A stretch of DNA of 64,000 bases from Bradyrhizobium sp. 199 (lineage in GTDB: Bacteria; Pseudomonadota; Alphaproteobacteria; Rhizobiales; Xanthobacteraceae): the NCBI RefSeq assembly GCF_023073355.1, contig NZ_JADPJI010000005.1, forward strand, positions 1,426,001 to 1,490,000. Direction: 5' to 3'. Below are positions 43,357 to 53,532 of this stretch, one piece after another (positions within the stretch are counted from its first letter, which is position 1; every line of letters starts with the position of its first letter). The notes beneath the pieces are model-generated. The model had not been told where the DNA came from and searched no databases. It saw only the letters and a program-made list of their open reading frames with translations. The position numbers and the translations under genes are program-made.

Positions 43357-43500
43357 GTTTATTGCCCCCTCTGTTGATCCTGAATTGCATCAGGTGAGGG
43401 AACTCTTACAGCAAAGAGTTTGACATCAGATTGCGGGAAATCGTTAATGAAACCGCAACCGCTTCCCGCTTTCGCGCCTACCTTAGCCGGATTGCAAGCC

Positions 43501-43704
43501 TCAGTTGCGGCCGTTCTTCAGCACGGTGGCGATGGTGTAGGCCGTCATGGCCGCACGGTCCGAAGCGCGCTGGGCAGCCAGCCGGTCTCGCGCCTTTTCC
43601 TCGATCAACAGGTCGATCAGAGCCTGCCGCTTGTCTTCGTCGTCCGCCTCGCTCAGCAGACGGTGATACCGGTGATAGTCGAAACCCAGATCCTGCTTAC
43701 GCAT
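43501..43704 (-). CDS. small conserved-looking cytosolic protein
   Basis: About 67 residues from MRKQDLGFDYHRYHRLLSEA at 43704 (an earlier in-frame ATG at 43719 is possible). It is helical and charged (LIEEKARDRLAAQRASDRAAM), with no signal or membrane segment. It is downstream of glk on the same strand with a 142-base gap, so probably separately transcribed. Function unknown. Confidence 0.65.
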   Translation of the reverse strand: MRKQDLGFDYHRYHRLLSEADDEDKRQALIDLLIEEKARDRLAAQRASDRAAMTAYTIATVLKNGRN

Positions 43705-43846
43705 GCTACGCCCCCGCAACTACGACACGCACGGCCTTATTGTTTCTCATCGGGAACATGCAGGCAAGCACGATCATGCGTGGAACTGCGCGTGCGCTGA
43801 TCAGCCGTGAATATGGGAACCCGGCAACAGGGAGAGTTCTCGCGCC

Positions 43847-44839
43847 TCAATCCACGTTGTGGTCGGCAAACATTTTCAGCCCGACGAAGCTTGCGTCTGG
43901 CTTGACCACAAGCCTGGTGGGAATGTCCCGCAAATACTCCTGGAACCGTCCCTTGGCTTCGAAACGTGCCCGGAACGCGGATGCCATCAGGAACTCAGGA
44001 AACCGCGGCACGATTCCGCCGGCGATATAGACACCGCCGCGGGCCCCGAACGTCACCGCGAGATTGCCGGCGACGGAACCCAGGATGGCGCAGAACATCT
44101 CCAGCGTCGCGAGGCTGACCGGACAAGTACCCTCCAGGGCGGCCTTGGTGATACCGGCAGCATCGCGCTGCGGCACTTGAGCGCCGTCAACCTCGGCCAA
44201 GGCTTCGTAGAGGTTTTGCAGGCCAGAACCCGAGAGCGCGCCGCGCTCGATGGAGACGTGGCCGAGGCGCCGGCGCAAGCACGTGATCACACGTTCCTCG
44301 CGCTCGTTTTCCGCTGGCAGCGTCGCGTGTCCGGCTTCGGTGACGACGGCCAGTCGCGCGCCATGGCGGTCGACCAGACACGAGACGCCAAAGCCCGTTC
44401 CGGGTCCAACCACCAGCAGCGGCTCTCCGGGCAGGCCATCTTGTCCGCCAAGCGGGATCAGATCGGCAGGCTGCAAGGCGGGCAGCGACCAGGCGACCAC
44501 CTCGAAATCGTTGAGCACATGGACGCTGTCGAACCCGAGAGCCGGTTGCAGTTCATTGCCGTCGATGACCCAGGGACTGTTGGTCATGACGCAGCGGTTG
44601 TTCGTGACGGGACCCGCGACGGCCAGCACGGCTCTGTGAGGCCGCTCGCCACCGGAACCGCGCGCCAGGACGTCCGAGATCGCTTCGCGGACGGTCGGGA
44701 AGTCGGCGACCTTCACATAATCGATCGGTCCGATCTGATCGAAATCGCCGCGGCCCAATTCGCCCTGGCTCAGCCCAAAGCGCGCGTTGGTGCCGCCGAT
44801 ATCGGCGAGAAGAATCTGTCCTGTCTTGCCGATACTCAT
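43847..44839 (-). CDS. glk: glucokinase
   Basis: About 330 residues from MSIGKTGQ at 44839 (the frame extends 12 codons up). It shows the Glk-type phosphate loop ILLADIGGTNARFGL, LAVAGPVTNN, a NDFEVVAWSLPAL catalytic-Asp block, and LLVVGPGTGFGVS. It phosphorylates glucose with ATP at the head of the Entner-Doudoroff route used by rhizobia. Divergent from pncA with a 268-base intergenic space. Confidence 0.92.
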   Translation of the reverse strand: MSIGKTGQILLADIGGTNARFGLSQGELGRGDFDQIGPIDYVKVADFPTVREAISDVLARGSGGERPHRAVLAVAGPVTNNRCVMTNSPWVIDGNELQPALGFDSVHVLNDFEVVAWSLPALQPADLIPLGGQDGLPGEPLLVVGPGTGFGVSCLVDRHGARLAVVTEAGHATLPAENEREERVITCLRRRLGHVSIERGALSGSGLQNLYEALAEVDGAQVPQRDAAGITKAALEGTCPVSLATLEMFCAILGSVAGNLAVTFGARGGVYIAGGIVPRFPEFLMASAFRARFEAKGRFQEYLRDIPTRLVVKPDASFVGLKMFADHNVD

Positions 44840-45107
44840 GACTTCGTGGCTGCCACAGCCATCCGGCCGCGCCAACCCTGTCCTCCACGCTTTGACCCGA
44901 TCCGCCCGTCGCGGACAGCGCGAGAATCCGCCGTCGGGTGCGCCTAGTCAACACGGACGAGGCCAAACCGTTGCATACTGGCTGTCGGCAGCTGGCCAAT
45001 TCGCGCAGGCTTGCACGGCCCCGGCGGTTGCGAAGCTGCGCGGGAAGACCGACACTAAGGGGACGGGTCTGGCGCCGGCGCACCCGGCACATCGAACGAG
45101 ACTGGCG

Positions 45108-45734
45108 ATGAAGATTTCCGAGCGCGACGTGCTGCTGGCGATCGACGTGCAGAACGACTTCTGCACCGGCGGAGCGCTTGCGGTCCCCGGCGGCGAGAAG
45201 GTCGTCCCCGCCATCAACCGCATCGCCCAAAAATACGCCAACGTGGTGTTGACCCAGGATTGGCATCCGCGCGACCACGTCTCGTTCGCGCCGAACCATG
45301 CGGGCAAGCAGCCGTTCCAGACCATCGAGCTCGATTACGGCACCCAGGTGCTCTGGCCGGCACATTGCGTGCAAGGCACCTCGGGCGCCGAATTCCATCG
45401 CGATCTCGACATCACTTGCGCGAGCCTCGTGGTGCGCAAGGGGTTTCGCCGCGAGATCGATTCCTATTCGGCGTTGTTCGAGAACGACCGTCGGACGCCG
45501 ACGGGCCTGCTCGGCTATTTGCGAGAACGTGAGCTGAAGACCGTCTTTGTCGCCGGTCTCGCGCTGGACTTTTGTGTCCGCTTCTCGGCGGAGGATGCGC
45601 GCAAGGCCGGCTTGGAAGTGGCCGTCATCGAGGACGCCTGCCGTGGCATCGATCTCGACGGTTCGGTGGCCGCGGCCCATCGGAGTTTTCGGGACCTCGG
45701 CATCTCCGTCGTCAGCCTCGAGGCTATTCTGTAG
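45108..45734 (+). CDS. pncA: nicotinamidase
   Basis: A 208-residue isochorismatase-fold amidase from the ATG at 45108. Catalytic elements are DVQNDFCTGGALAVPGG (Asp), the metal ligands in QDWHPRDHVSF, and the nucleophilic cysteine in VAGLALDFCVRFSAEDA. It turns nicotinamide into nicotinate for NAD salvage. The downstream nadE (after one intervening gene) completes a related step. Length fits the family. Confidence 0.92.
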   Translation: MKISERDVLLAIDVQNDFCTGGALAVPGGEKVVPAINRIAQKYANVVLTQDWHPRDHVSFAPNHAGKQPFQTIELDYGTQVLWPAHCVQGTSGAEFHRDLDITCASLVVRKGFRREIDSYSALFENDRRTPTGLLGYLRERELKTVFVAGLALDFCVRFSAEDARKAGLEVAVIEDACRGIDLDGSVAAAHRSFRDLGISVVSLEAIL

Positions 45735-45750
45735 GACCTTTGAGAAAGTC

Positions 45751-46866
45751 ATGGTGGAAAAGATCGCCAAACAGCCGGGCGGACCGGATCATCCCCCTGA
45801 CGAGCCGCTGCTATGGCCGTTTGCGGCGGCGCGGCTCGCCATGGACGCTTGCTTCTGGTGGGTCGAGCGCGGCCGGGCAGAGCAGGATGAGAGCAGACTG
45901 GCGTGGACGACGCCCAACAGCATTGCGCTGGAGCTCGCGACGATGCGCCTGCGCGATTGCTCGCGGACCCGGTCCGGCCAGCCAGTGCTGGTGTGCGCGC
46001 CCTATGCGCTGCATCGGGCCCTGATTGCCGATTTCGCACCCGGCCACAGCGTGGTGGGGTCGCTGCGAGACGGCGGCATTGACCGGATCTATCTCACTGA
46101 TTGGCGCTCGGCTACGCCGGACATGCGTTATCTCTCGATCGACAGTTATCTTGCCGATCTCAACGTCGCGATCGACGAGATCGGCGCGCCGGTCGATCTG
46201 GTCGGCCTGTGCCAGGGCGGCTGGCTGTCGCTGCTCTATGCGGCGCGCTTTCCGGCCAAGGTGCGGCGGCTGGTACTCGCCGGTGCTCCCGTGGACCTGT
46301 CGGTCGATTCCTCGTTGTGCCGGCTGACCCGTAACGCACCCGAGATGGTCTACGACCAGCTCGTCGCCCGCGGCGGCGGCAATGTCAGTGGCGAGGAGAT
46401 GCTCCGCTTGTGGTCCAAGGCGCCAGACCGAGACGATATCGCAGCTGCGTTGCAGAAAGAGCTGTCGGACGAGGAGGGTGCGGCGCTGCTCGCGCGCTTC
46501 GATCGCTGGAACGCGGAGGCGCTCGATCTGCCAGGCAAATATTATCTGGAGACCGTCAACCGTATCTTCCGGGAGAACCAGATCGCCGCCGGCAGTTTCA
46601 CAGCTCTGGGCCGCACGGTCGATCTGAGGGCCGTCAAGGTACCGGTCTTCCTGCTCGCCGGGCTCGACGACGACGTCGTGCCGGCTGTGCAGGCGCTTGC
46701 CACCGCAGGTCTCCTCGGCACGCCGCCGGCCTTCATCGCCGCGGCATCCGAGCCGAGCAACCATCTTGGCCTGTTCATGGGTGCGCACACCCATGCGCAT
46801 GCCTGGCCGCGGATCGCTGAATGGCTGCGCGACGACCTGTCCGGCGTGCTGGCCCGCGGTGCCTGA
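45751..46866 (+). CDS. alpha/beta hydrolase resembling a short PHA synthase/depolymerase
   Basis: A 371-residue protein, 16 bases after pncA. The nucleophile elbow reads LVGLCQGGWLSL, i.e. GxCxGG with cysteine, the lipase-like box of polyhydroxyalkanoate synthases. An acidic residue lies in LLAGLDDDVVP and a His in PSNHLGLFMG. Upstream text such as YLTDWRSATPDMRYLSIDSYL also follows the PhaC pattern. It lacks the long N-terminal domain of class I synthases. It may be a class III-like synthase or a cysteine hydrolase of PHA. No phaE or phasin gene is beside it. Confidence 0.75.
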   Translation: MVEKIAKQPGGPDHPPDEPLLWPFAAARLAMDACFWWVERGRAEQDESRLAWTTPNSIALELATMRLRDCSRTRSGQPVLVCAPYALHRALIADFAPGHSVVGSLRDGGIDRIYLTDWRSATPDMRYLSIDSYLADLNVAIDEIGAPVDLVGLCQGGWLSLLYAARFPAKVRRLVLAGAPVDLSVDSSLCRLTRNAPEMVYDQLVARGGGNVSGEEMLRLWSKAPDRDDIAAALQKELSDEEGAALLARFDRWNAEALDLPGKYYLETVNRIFRENQIAAGSFTALGRTVDLRAVKVPVFLLAGLDDDVVPAVQALATAGLLGTPPAFIAAASEPSNHLGLFMGAHTHAHAWPRIAEWLRDDLSGVLARGA

Positions 46867-47006
46867 ACTCGCCAGGCGCCGGGCAGCCTATCCTGCAAGT
46901 CCGTTATGCATGACGTCGGATGGCCTGCACGGGCCGCAGCCGATGGGCTACATATGGTCCGGAGCTGACGGCTTCGGCAGCGACGACATCAAGGGTACTG
47001 CGCTCG

Positions 47007-49040
47007 ATGACTTTCCACTCGATCTACGCCCACGGATTTGCGCGCGTGGCGGCCTGTGTCACCACCTCCCATGTCGCCGATCCCTCGGCCAACGCGAAGG
47101 CGGTGCTGGCGGCGGCCAATGCCTGCCACGAGCAGTCGGTGGCGGTCGCCGTGTTTCCCGAGCTGTGCCTGTCCGGCTATGCGATCGAAGATCTGGTCAA
47201 GCAGGATCCTCTGCTCGATGCGGTCGAGCGCGGCCTCGCGGGCATCGTCGAGGCCTCCGCAGGGCTGATGACGGTCCTTATCGTCGGCGCCCCGCTGCGC
47301 TTTGGCCTTCGCATCTACAACTGCGCCGTGGTCATTCATCGTGGCAACATTCTCGGCGTGGTGCCGAAGACTTACCTGCCAACCTACCGCGAATTCTACG
47401 AGGGCCGGCATTTCGCCTCCGGTGCCGGCATGGCCGGGGAGACGATCGCGCTCGGCGGGCTGCAGGCCCCGTTCGGCATCGACCTGTTGTTCTCGGCCGA
47501 CGACGTCCCGGGCCTCACCATCGGCGTCGAAATCTGCGAGGACATGTGGATCCCAGTGACGCCGTCCGCGGAACTCGCGCTCGCCGGCGCCAGCGTCCTG
47601 ATCAATCTCTCGGGCAGCCCGATCACGATCGGCCGGGCGCGCTCGCGCGCGCTGCTGTGCCAATCGACCTCCGCGCGCTGTCTTGCGGCCTACGTTTACG
47701 CCGCCGCCGGGGCGGGGGAATCGACCACGGATCTTGCCTGGGACGGCCAGACCTCGATCTACGAGAACGGCGTGTTGCTGGCCGAGGGCGAGCGGTTCCG
47801 CCAGGGCGGCCAGATCACCTACGCCGACATCGATCTCGACCTGCTCAGGCAGGAACGCGCCCTGATGGGAACGTTCGACGACAATCGCCGCCAGCGCGAG
47901 GCGTTTTTCCGCAAGGTGACGTTCGCCTTGAACCCGCCGGCCGCGGACATCGGCTTCCTGCGCAAGGTCGAGCGCTTCCCGTTCGTACCGAGCGACGAAA
48001 GTCTGCTCGAGCAGGATTGCTATGAGGCCTACAACATCCAGGTCGCCGGTCTCGTGCAGCGCATGCGCGCCACCGGCACCAAGCGCGTCGTGATCGGCGT
48101 CTCGGGCGGGCTCGATTCCACCCACGCGCTGATCGTCGCCGCCAAGGCGGTCGACCTCCTCGGTCTGCCCCGTGAAAACATCCTGGCCTACACCATGCCG
48201 GGCTTTGCCACCGGCAGCGAGAGCAAGACCCATGCGCTGGCGCTGATGCAGGCGTTGCACACGAGCTGGCAGGAGCTCGACATCCGCACCACGGCGACGC
48301 AGATGCTACAGGACATCGGCCATCCCTTCGGCGAGGGCCAGAAGGTCTACGACGTCACCTTCGAGAACGTACAGGCGGGCCTGCGCACGGATTATTTGTT
48401 CCGGCTCGCCAACCATCACGGCGGCATTGTCATCGGCACCGGCGATCTCTCCGAACTCGCGCTCGGCTGGTGCACCTATGGCGTCGGCGACCAGATGGCG
48501 CATTACAACGTCAATGCCGGTGTGCCGAAGACGCTGATCCAGCATCTGATCCGCTGGGTGATCTCCTCGAAACAGTTCGGCGACGACGTCAACCGGACGC
48601 TCGGCGCGATCCTGGTGGCCGAAATCTCGCCCGAACTCGTACCGGTCGAGGCCGGCGAGAAGCCGCAGAGCACCGAAGCGGCCGTGGGCCCTTATGAGTT
48701 GCAGGATTTCAACCTGTTCTACACCCTGCGCTTCGGCATGCGGCCGTCCAAGATCGCGTTCATGGCGCAGCATGCCTGGAAGGACGTCGCCAAGGGCGAA
48801 TGGCCGCCGGCGTTTCCGCACGACCGGCGCAAGGCCTACGAGCTTCCCGAGATCCGGCGCTGGCTCGAGGTGTTCTTGCGCCGCTTCTTTGCCTTCAGCC
48901 AGTTCAAGCGCTCGGCGATGCCGAACGGGCCGAAGGTCTCGGCCGGCGGCTCGCTGTCACCGCGCGGCGACTGGCGCGCGCCCTCGGATTCGAGCGCGGC
49001 CGCGTGGCTCGAAGATCTCGAACGAAACGTGCCGAACTGA
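47007..49040 (+). CDS. nadE: glutamine-dependent NAD+ synthase
   Basis: About 677 residues from [10 protein letters not shown] at 47007. The N-terminal nitrilase-type glutaminase has the Glu-Lys-Cys set ([38 protein letters not shown]). The C-terminal synthetase has the P-loop [14 protein letters not shown] and [19 protein letters not shown]. It amidates nicotinate adenine dinucleotide to NAD. Length matches the long two-domain class. It is 140 bases after the PhaC-like gene and two genes after pncA. Confidence 0.95.
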   Translation: MTFHSIYAHGFARVAACVTTSHVADPSANAKAVLAAANACHEQSVAVAVFPELCLSGYAIEDLVKQDPLLDAVERGLAGIVEASAGLMTVLIVGAPLRFGLRIYNCAVVIHRGNILGVVPKTYLPTYREFYEGRHFASGAGMAGETIALGGLQAPFGIDLLFSADDVPGLTIGVEICEDMWIPVTPSAELALAGASVLINLSGSPITIGRARSRALLCQSTSARCLAAYVYAAAGAGESTTDLAWDGQTSIYENGVLLAEGERFRQGGQITYADIDLDLLRQERALMGTFDDNRRQREAFFRKVTFALNPPAADIGFLRKVERFPFVPSDESLLEQDCYEAYNIQVAGLVQRMRATGTKRVVIGVSGGLDSTHALIVAAKAVDLLGLPRENILAYTMPGFATGSESKTHALALMQALHTSWQELDIRTTATQMLQDIGHPFGEGQKVYDVTFENVQAGLRTDYLFRLANHHGGIVIGTGDLSELALGWCTYGVGDQMAHYNVNAGVPKTLIQHLIRWVISSKQFGDDVNRTLGAILVAEISPELVPVEAGEKPQSTEAAVGPYELQDFNLFYTLRFGMRPSKIAFMAQHAWKDVAKGEWPPAFPHDRRKAYELPEIRRWLEVFLRRFFAFSQFKRSAMPNGPKVSAGGSLSPRGDWRAPSDSSAAAWLEDLERNVPN

Positions 49041-49072
49041 TCGGGGCGCGGATCGACATGGGAGATGATCGG

Positions 49073-49456
49073 ATGTCGGCCGGGGATGGGGCAGAAGCGG
49101 GTGGAGAGGCCAGGATCGTCAACGGCCTCTACATCTTCGACATCGAGATGCGTGACGGCAAGCGCGGGCAGGCCAGAGGCGTGGTCGTGCTCAGCGATGG
49201 TCGCATCATGGGCGGCGACAGCTTTTTCTACTACACCGGCAGCTACACGTTCCGGAACGGCAAGTGGCGGGGCGACATGATCGTCAACCAGCACACCGAA
49301 GCCGTCGGCAGGATGCTCGCATTCGGCGGCCGGGAGGTCACATGCGGTTTCTCCGGCGACTATTCCGCCGGTGCTGCCGAGGTCGAAGGCATGGCGCTGG
49401 TCGGCAAGACCACCGTAACATTCACAGCCCGCCTCACACTCACGGACGCGATGTGA
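49073..49456 (+). CDS. GrlR-family-like protein
   Basis: About 127 residues from the ATG at 49073, with GGAG eight bases upstream. The beta-rich core VNGLYIFDIEMRDGKR, GVVVLSDGRIMGGDSFFYYTGSY and GKWRGDMIVNQH matches the general plan of GrlR, a small lipocalin-like regulator first described in enteropathogenic E. coli type III secretion. Family members occur widely in rhizobia outside secretion loci. The link to secretion is not implied here. It is 32 bases after nadE. Confidence 0.7.
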   Translation: MSAGDGAEAGGEARIVNGLYIFDIEMRDGKRGQARGVVVLSDGRIMGGDSFFYYTGSYTFRNGKWRGDMIVNQHTEAVGRMLAFGGREVTCGFSGDYSAGAAEVEGMALVGKTTVTFTARLTLTDAM

Positions 49457-49487
49457 CCCCGGCGTGATCGGCCCTCGTTCCTGCACT

Positions 49488-49512
49488 GGAACCTTCGTAC
49501 CCGAAGAACGTT
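49488..49512 (+). promoter_or_regulatory. EcfG-type general-stress promoter
   Basis: GGAAC at 49488-49492, 16 bases, then CGTT at 49509-49512. This is the alphaproteobacterial EcfG consensus at optimal spacing. The DUF1236 gene ATG lies 37 bases further, with GAGGAGAGGG as ribosome site between. Confidence 0.7.
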
Positions 49513-49548
49513 CGCGTGTGTTGTTGTGAATTGTCGAGGAGAGGGACC

Positions 49549-50826
49549 ATGCGCCAGCACTTGATGTTATCGACCGCCGCTATCGGACTGATGCTCGCCT
49601 CCGGCTTCGCCTACGCCCAAGGGCCCGGTGAGCGTAGAGACGAGCCGAGACGGACCGAGGAGCCCGCGAAAGGCGCTGCGCCGCAGCGCGGCGGCGCCCA
49701 AGAACGGCCTCAAGAACGCGTTCAAGAACGCGCGCAAGGCGCCCAGGAGCGACTGCAGGGCGCGGGGCGCGAGGACAAGGGCGGCGGCGCTGCCAAGCAG
49801 GAAGCGACTGACGACAAGCGCCAGCCGGCCAACTCTGCCGAGCGTAACCAGCCGAAGGCCAAGGACCAGGCACAGGAATCCCGCGAGCCTGCGCGCGATC
49901 GCAGCCGTGACGCCGAGAGCACCAAACCGGGACGCGACAGCAAGAGCAGCGCCGAGACGAAGCAGGATAAGCCTGCGCCGCAGAAATCAACGGCCGAGTC
50001 CGAGAAGTCCAAGACCGGTCCCGCTGGTCAGCACAACGAGCGCACGGGAGCTACGGCCAACCAGAACGAGCGTAACCAGGCCCAGCCGCCCCGCAACGCA
50101 GCCGAGCAGCAGCCGCCGGCGCAGCAGAACAACCGGCCGGCCACTGCGACCGATACGAACCGGACGGCTCCGACCAACAACGCGCAGACCGCGCCCGGCA
50201 CCTCGGGCACGCAGACCAATCAAGCCAATCAAACGACGCAGACCAACACCCAGGTCAATCAGCAGACCCAGGTGACGTCCGAGAAGCAGGTGCGGATCTC
50301 CGAAACGGTGAGCCGTGCACGCCTGGCGCAGCCGGAGCGCAATCTGAACATCTCGATCCGGGTCGGCGAGGCGATTCCCCCGCGCGTGCGTCTCCATCGG
50401 CTTCCGCCCGAGATCATCTCGATCGAGCCGCAATATCGGGACTACGAATATTTTGCCACGGAGGAAGATGTCGTTATCGTGGAGCCGCGCACCCATCGGA
50501 TCGTCAGCCAGGTGCCGCGCGATCCGTCGCGAGCTCGCGCGCAGATGAGCGGCACTGGCTCATCGAGCGTGGCGGCCGGCGGTAGCACTGCGAGCAACAA
50601 CGTGAACTGCCAGATCATGCGGCGTGACGCCTCGGGCAATGTGGCCCAGGCAGAGCCCTCAACCGTGGGCTCGACCGCACGCACGGATTCGCTGAGCGTG
50701 ATTGTCCAGATGCCCGGCGGCGGCTCGTCCGCGCCGATCGCCCTCGGCGCTCCCGCCGGCAATATCGTGGTCGCAACGCAAGGGCAGGGCGACTGCACGG
50801 TCACGCTCGAGCCGCAGACGCGCTGA
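49549..50826 (+). CDS. exported low-complexity protein with DUF1236 domain
   Basis: About 425 residues from MRQHLMLSTAAIGLMLASG at 49549, with a signal peptide ending YAQG. Residues 25-250 are disordered, rich in Arg, Glu, Gln, Asn and Thr with RQE and NQT-like runs. Then comes a DUF1236 region (EKQVRISETVSRARL, NISIRVGEAIPPRVRLHRLPPEIISIEPQYRDYEYFATEEDVVIVE). The C-terminal 100 residues are Ser/Gly-rich. Likely periplasmic or envelope-bound. An EcfG-type promoter precedes it, so it is probably stress-induced. Confidence 0.83.
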   Translation: MRQHLMLSTAAIGLMLASGFAYAQGPGERRDEPRRTEEPAKGAAPQRGGAQERPQERVQERAQGAQERLQGAGREDKGGGAAKQEATDDKRQPANSAERNQPKAKDQAQESREPARDRSRDAESTKPGRDSKSSAETKQDKPAPQKSTAESEKSKTGPAGQHNERTGATANQNERNQAQPPRNAAEQQPPAQQNNRPATATDTNRTAPTNNAQTAPGTSGTQTNQANQTTQTNTQVNQQTQVTSEKQVRISETVSRARLAQPERNLNISIRVGEAIPPRVRLHRLPPEIISIEPQYRDYEYFATEEDVVIVEPRTHRIVSQVPRDPSRARAQMSGTGSSSVAAGGSTASNNVNCQIMRRDASGNVAQAEPSTVGSTARTDSLSVIVQMPGGGSSAPIALGAPAGNIVVATQGQGDCTVTLEPQTR

Positions 50827-50848
50827 CCGAAGAACCACGCTGAAACGA

Positions 50849-50886
50849 CAACGCGCCGCCCGGATGCCCCACCGGACGGCGCGTTG
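50849..50886 (+). terminator. hairpin after the DUF1236 gene
   Basis: AACGCGCCG (50850-50858) pairs with CGGCGCGTT (50877-50885), with an inner CCGG/CCGG step, starting 23 bases after the stop codon. T-run is minimal. Confidence 0.65.
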
Positions 50887-51257
50887 CTGCGTTCAATCTT
50901 AGAAAGCGTCGAGGTCCGGAGTGCCTAGGAGTCCGGACCTCGTCACCTTGCCCCAGCCTTCAATCCCCCGCCCCATGTGGTCCCCCAACCCCATGTAGCG
51001 CGATCAGAGGGTGATGCCCGTGGAAGTGGCCGCCGATCGATGTCACGCGATGTACGCGACATCCCAATAGGACTCCATTCCGGATCACTACGGATTTAAT
51101 CGCGCTTGAATTTGCGCGGCGCATGCGCCTGCACGCGCAGTTGCCCGACATCAATGCAAGCGCGCGACTAACATCGTGGTGACCACGCTGGCCTCTCCGT
51201 GATCGGCGACTGGCTGCGCGACCGGCGATCCGACTGCAATAGCTCGCCCGGTCTCGT
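50887..51257. other. intergenic stretch upstream of ilvD without a clear gene
   Basis: Frames here are short. A 13-bp palindrome CGTGGTGACCACG lies at 51175-51187. The same bases encode, in one open frame without a normal start codon, [10 protein letters not shown] then TGA at 51200, which recalls a branched-chain leader peptide; see findings. Nothing else was recognised. Confidence 0.4.
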
Positions 51258-51365
51258 GTCCCGGACGCGGTGCGGCGCGGAGTGCCGCGCCGCAGAGTCG
51301 GGACCCATGCCGCTCTGGACCCCGGTTCTGCAGCGCACCGTTGCACGCTGCGCTGCGCCCGGGGA
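51258..51365. repeat. tandem REP-like palindromes upstream of ilvD
   Basis: The first hairpin has GTCCCG/CGGGAC outer arms and a 10-bp TGCGGCGCGG/CCGCGCCGCA inner stem (51258-51304). The second has GCAGCG/CGCTGC arms inside a CCCCGG/CCGGGG clamp (about 51320-51365). The layout matches the long dispersed repeats of Bradyrhizobium. Confidence 0.65.
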
Positions 51366-51513
51366 ACGGCCGTGCCCGCGCCGGGAGCAGGGGAGCCCTG
51401 TCCGGCTCAAGTTCCCGTTGCGCGCGTTCCCCGCGTGCGCTATCCGGCCACAAAGGCCTGAGGCGGCTCCATATTTTTCCGCCCGCCCGGCCAAACCGAG
51501 GACGGAAACCGCC

Positions 51514-53364
51514 ATGCCAGCCTATCGCTCCCGCACCACCACCCACGGCCGCAATATGGCGGGTGCCCGCGGCCTCTGGCGCGCGACCGGTATGAAGGAT
51601 GCCGATTTCGGCAAGCCGATCATCGCGGTGGTCAATTCCTTCACCCAGTTCGTGCCCGGCCACGTCCATCTCAAGGACCTCGGCCAGCTCGTCGCGCGCG
51701 AGATCGAGCAGGCCGGCGGCGTCGCCAAGGAGTTCAACACCATCGCCGTCGATGACGGCATCGCCATGGGCCATGACGGCATGCTCTACAGCCTGCCGTC
51801 GCGGGAGCTGATCGCCGACAGCGTCGAGTACATGGTCAACGCGCATTGCGCCGATGGCATGGTCTGCATCTCCAATTGCGACAAGATCACGCCCGGCATG
51901 CTGATGGCGGCGCTGCGCCTCAACATCCCCGCCGTGTTCGTCTCCGGCGGTCCGATGGAAGCCGGCAAGGTCACGCTGCAGGGCAAGACCAAGGCGGTCG
52001 ACCTGATCGATGCCATGGTCGCCGCCGCCGATAGCAAGGTCAGCGACGAGGACGTCAAGGTGATCGAGCGCTCGGCATGCCCGACCTGCGGCTCGTGCTC
52101 GGGCATGTTCACGGCCAATTCGATGAACTGCCTCACGGAAGCACTTGGTCTTGCGCTGCCCGGCAACGGCACGGTGGTGGCGACCCATGCCGATCGCAAG
52201 CGACTGTTCGTCGAAGCCGGCCACACCATCGTCGACATCGTGCGTCGCCACTACGAGCAGGACGACGCCTCCGTGCTGCCGCGCAATGTCGCCAATTTCA
52301 AGGCGTTCGAGAACGCGATGACGCTGGACATCGCGATGGGCGGTTCGACCAACACCGTGCTGCATCTGCTCGCCGCCGCCCATGAAGGGCAGGTCGCGTT
52401 CACCATGGGGGACATCGACCGGCTGTCGCGCCGCGTGCCCGTGCTGTGCAAGGTCGCGCCGTCGGTCGCCGACGTCCACGTCGAGGACGTGCACCGCGCC
52501 GGCGGCATCATGGGCATTCTCGGCGAACTCGACCGCGCCGGGCTGATCGACACCTCGGTCACGACCGTGCATGCGCCGACCATGAACGATGCGCTGGAGC
52601 GCTGGGATATCAAGCGCTCCAAGAGTGAGTCCGTCCGCACTTTCTTCCGCGCCTCGCCAGGCGGCATTCCGACCCAGGTCGCGTTCAGCCAGGAGCGCCG
52701 CTACGACGAGCTCGATATCGATCGCGAGAAGGGCGTTGTCCGTAACCTCGAACACGCCTTCAGCAAGGATGGCGGTCTGGCCGTGCTCTACGGCAACCTC
52801 GCGCAGGACGGCTGCATCGTGAAAACCGCGGGCGTCGACGCCTCGATCCTGAAATTCACAGGTCCGGCCCGCGTGTTCGAGAGCCAGGACGCGGCGGTGG
52901 AAGGCATTCTGGGCGGCAAGGTCGTTGCCGGCGAGGTCGTGGTCATCATCTATGAAGGCCCGCGCGGCGGCCCCGGCATGCAGGAGATGCTGTATCCGAC
53001 CAGCTATCTGAAATCGATGGGCCTCGGAAAGGCCTGCGCGCTCGTCACCGACGGACGCTTCTCGGGCGGTTCGTCGGGCCTGTCGATCGGGCATCTGTCG
53101 CCGGAAGCGGCCGAAGGCGGCAACATCGGTCTGGTGCGGACCGGCGACCGCATCGCGATCGACATCCCGAACCGCAGCATCACCCTGGAGGTCTCCGACG
53201 AGGAGCTGGCCAGGCGCCGCGCCGCGGAAGAGGCGAAGGGCGATGCCGCCTGGCAGGCGATTGGCCGCAAGCGCAACGTCTCGACCGCGCTGCAGGCCTA
53301 CGCAGCGCTCACCACCAGCGCCGCGCGCGGCGCGGTGCGTGAGGTGAAGCGTCGTTCGAACTGA
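51514..53364 (+). CDS. ilvD: dihydroxy-acid dehydratase
   Basis: 616 residues from [20 protein letters not shown] at 51514; the in-frame region upstream runs through repeats. It shows the IlvD Fe-S cysteines in [10 protein letters not shown] and [16 protein letters not shown], plus [22 protein letters not shown] near the end and [14 protein letters not shown]. It dehydrates dihydroxy-isovalerate and -methylvalerate in valine and isoleucine synthesis. Monocistronic with its own terminator. Confidence 0.96.
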   Translation: MPAYRSRTTTHGRNMAGARGLWRATGMKDADFGKPIIAVVNSFTQFVPGHVHLKDLGQLVAREIEQAGGVAKEFNTIAVDDGIAMGHDGMLYSLPSRELIADSVEYMVNAHCADGMVCISNCDKITPGMLMAALRLNIPAVFVSGGPMEAGKVTLQGKTKAVDLIDAMVAAADSKVSDEDVKVIERSACPTCGSCSGMFTANSMNCLTEALGLALPGNGTVVATHADRKRLFVEAGHTIVDIVRRHYEQDDASVLPRNVANFKAFENAMTLDIAMGGSTNTVLHLLAAAHEGQVAFTMGDIDRLSRRVPVLCKVAPSVADVHVEDVHRAGGIMGILGELDRAGLIDTSVTTVHAPTMNDALERWDIKRSKSESVRTFFRASPGGIPTQVAFSQERRYDELDIDREKGVVRNLEHAFSKDGGLAVLYGNLAQDGCIVKTAGVDASILKFTGPARVFESQDAAVEGILGGKVVAGEVVVIIYEGPRGGPGMQEMLYPTSYLKSMGLGKACALVTDGRFSGGSSGLSIGHLSPEAAEGGNIGLVRTGDRIAIDIPNRSITLEVSDEELARRRAAEEAKGDAAWQAIGRKRNVSTALQAYAALTTSAARGAVREVKRRSN

Positions 53365-53407
53365 GCATTCGCAACATTCGCCTCACGCGGATGGTCAACA
53401 AATTCTG

Positions 53408-53433
53408 AACGGCCGGCTTTCGCCGGCCGTTTG
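53408..53433 (+). terminator. intrinsic terminator after ilvD
   Basis: ACGGCCGGC (53409-53417) pairs with GCCGGCCGT (53422-53430) around a TTTC loop, continuing into TT. It begins 44 bases past the ilvD stop. Confidence 0.8.
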
Positions 53434-53532
53434 CATTAAGGATGCCCCGACGAACATCGGCAGCCCGGAAGTTTGCGGCGTATACTGCGCCGACCTTCGC
53501 AAATCCATTTTGGCAATTGGGGCACCACCGCA

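Noticed and set aside
50960..51346. 128-codon minus-strand frame upstream of ilvD
   Set aside because: Crosses REP-like palindromes and has no motif or good start.
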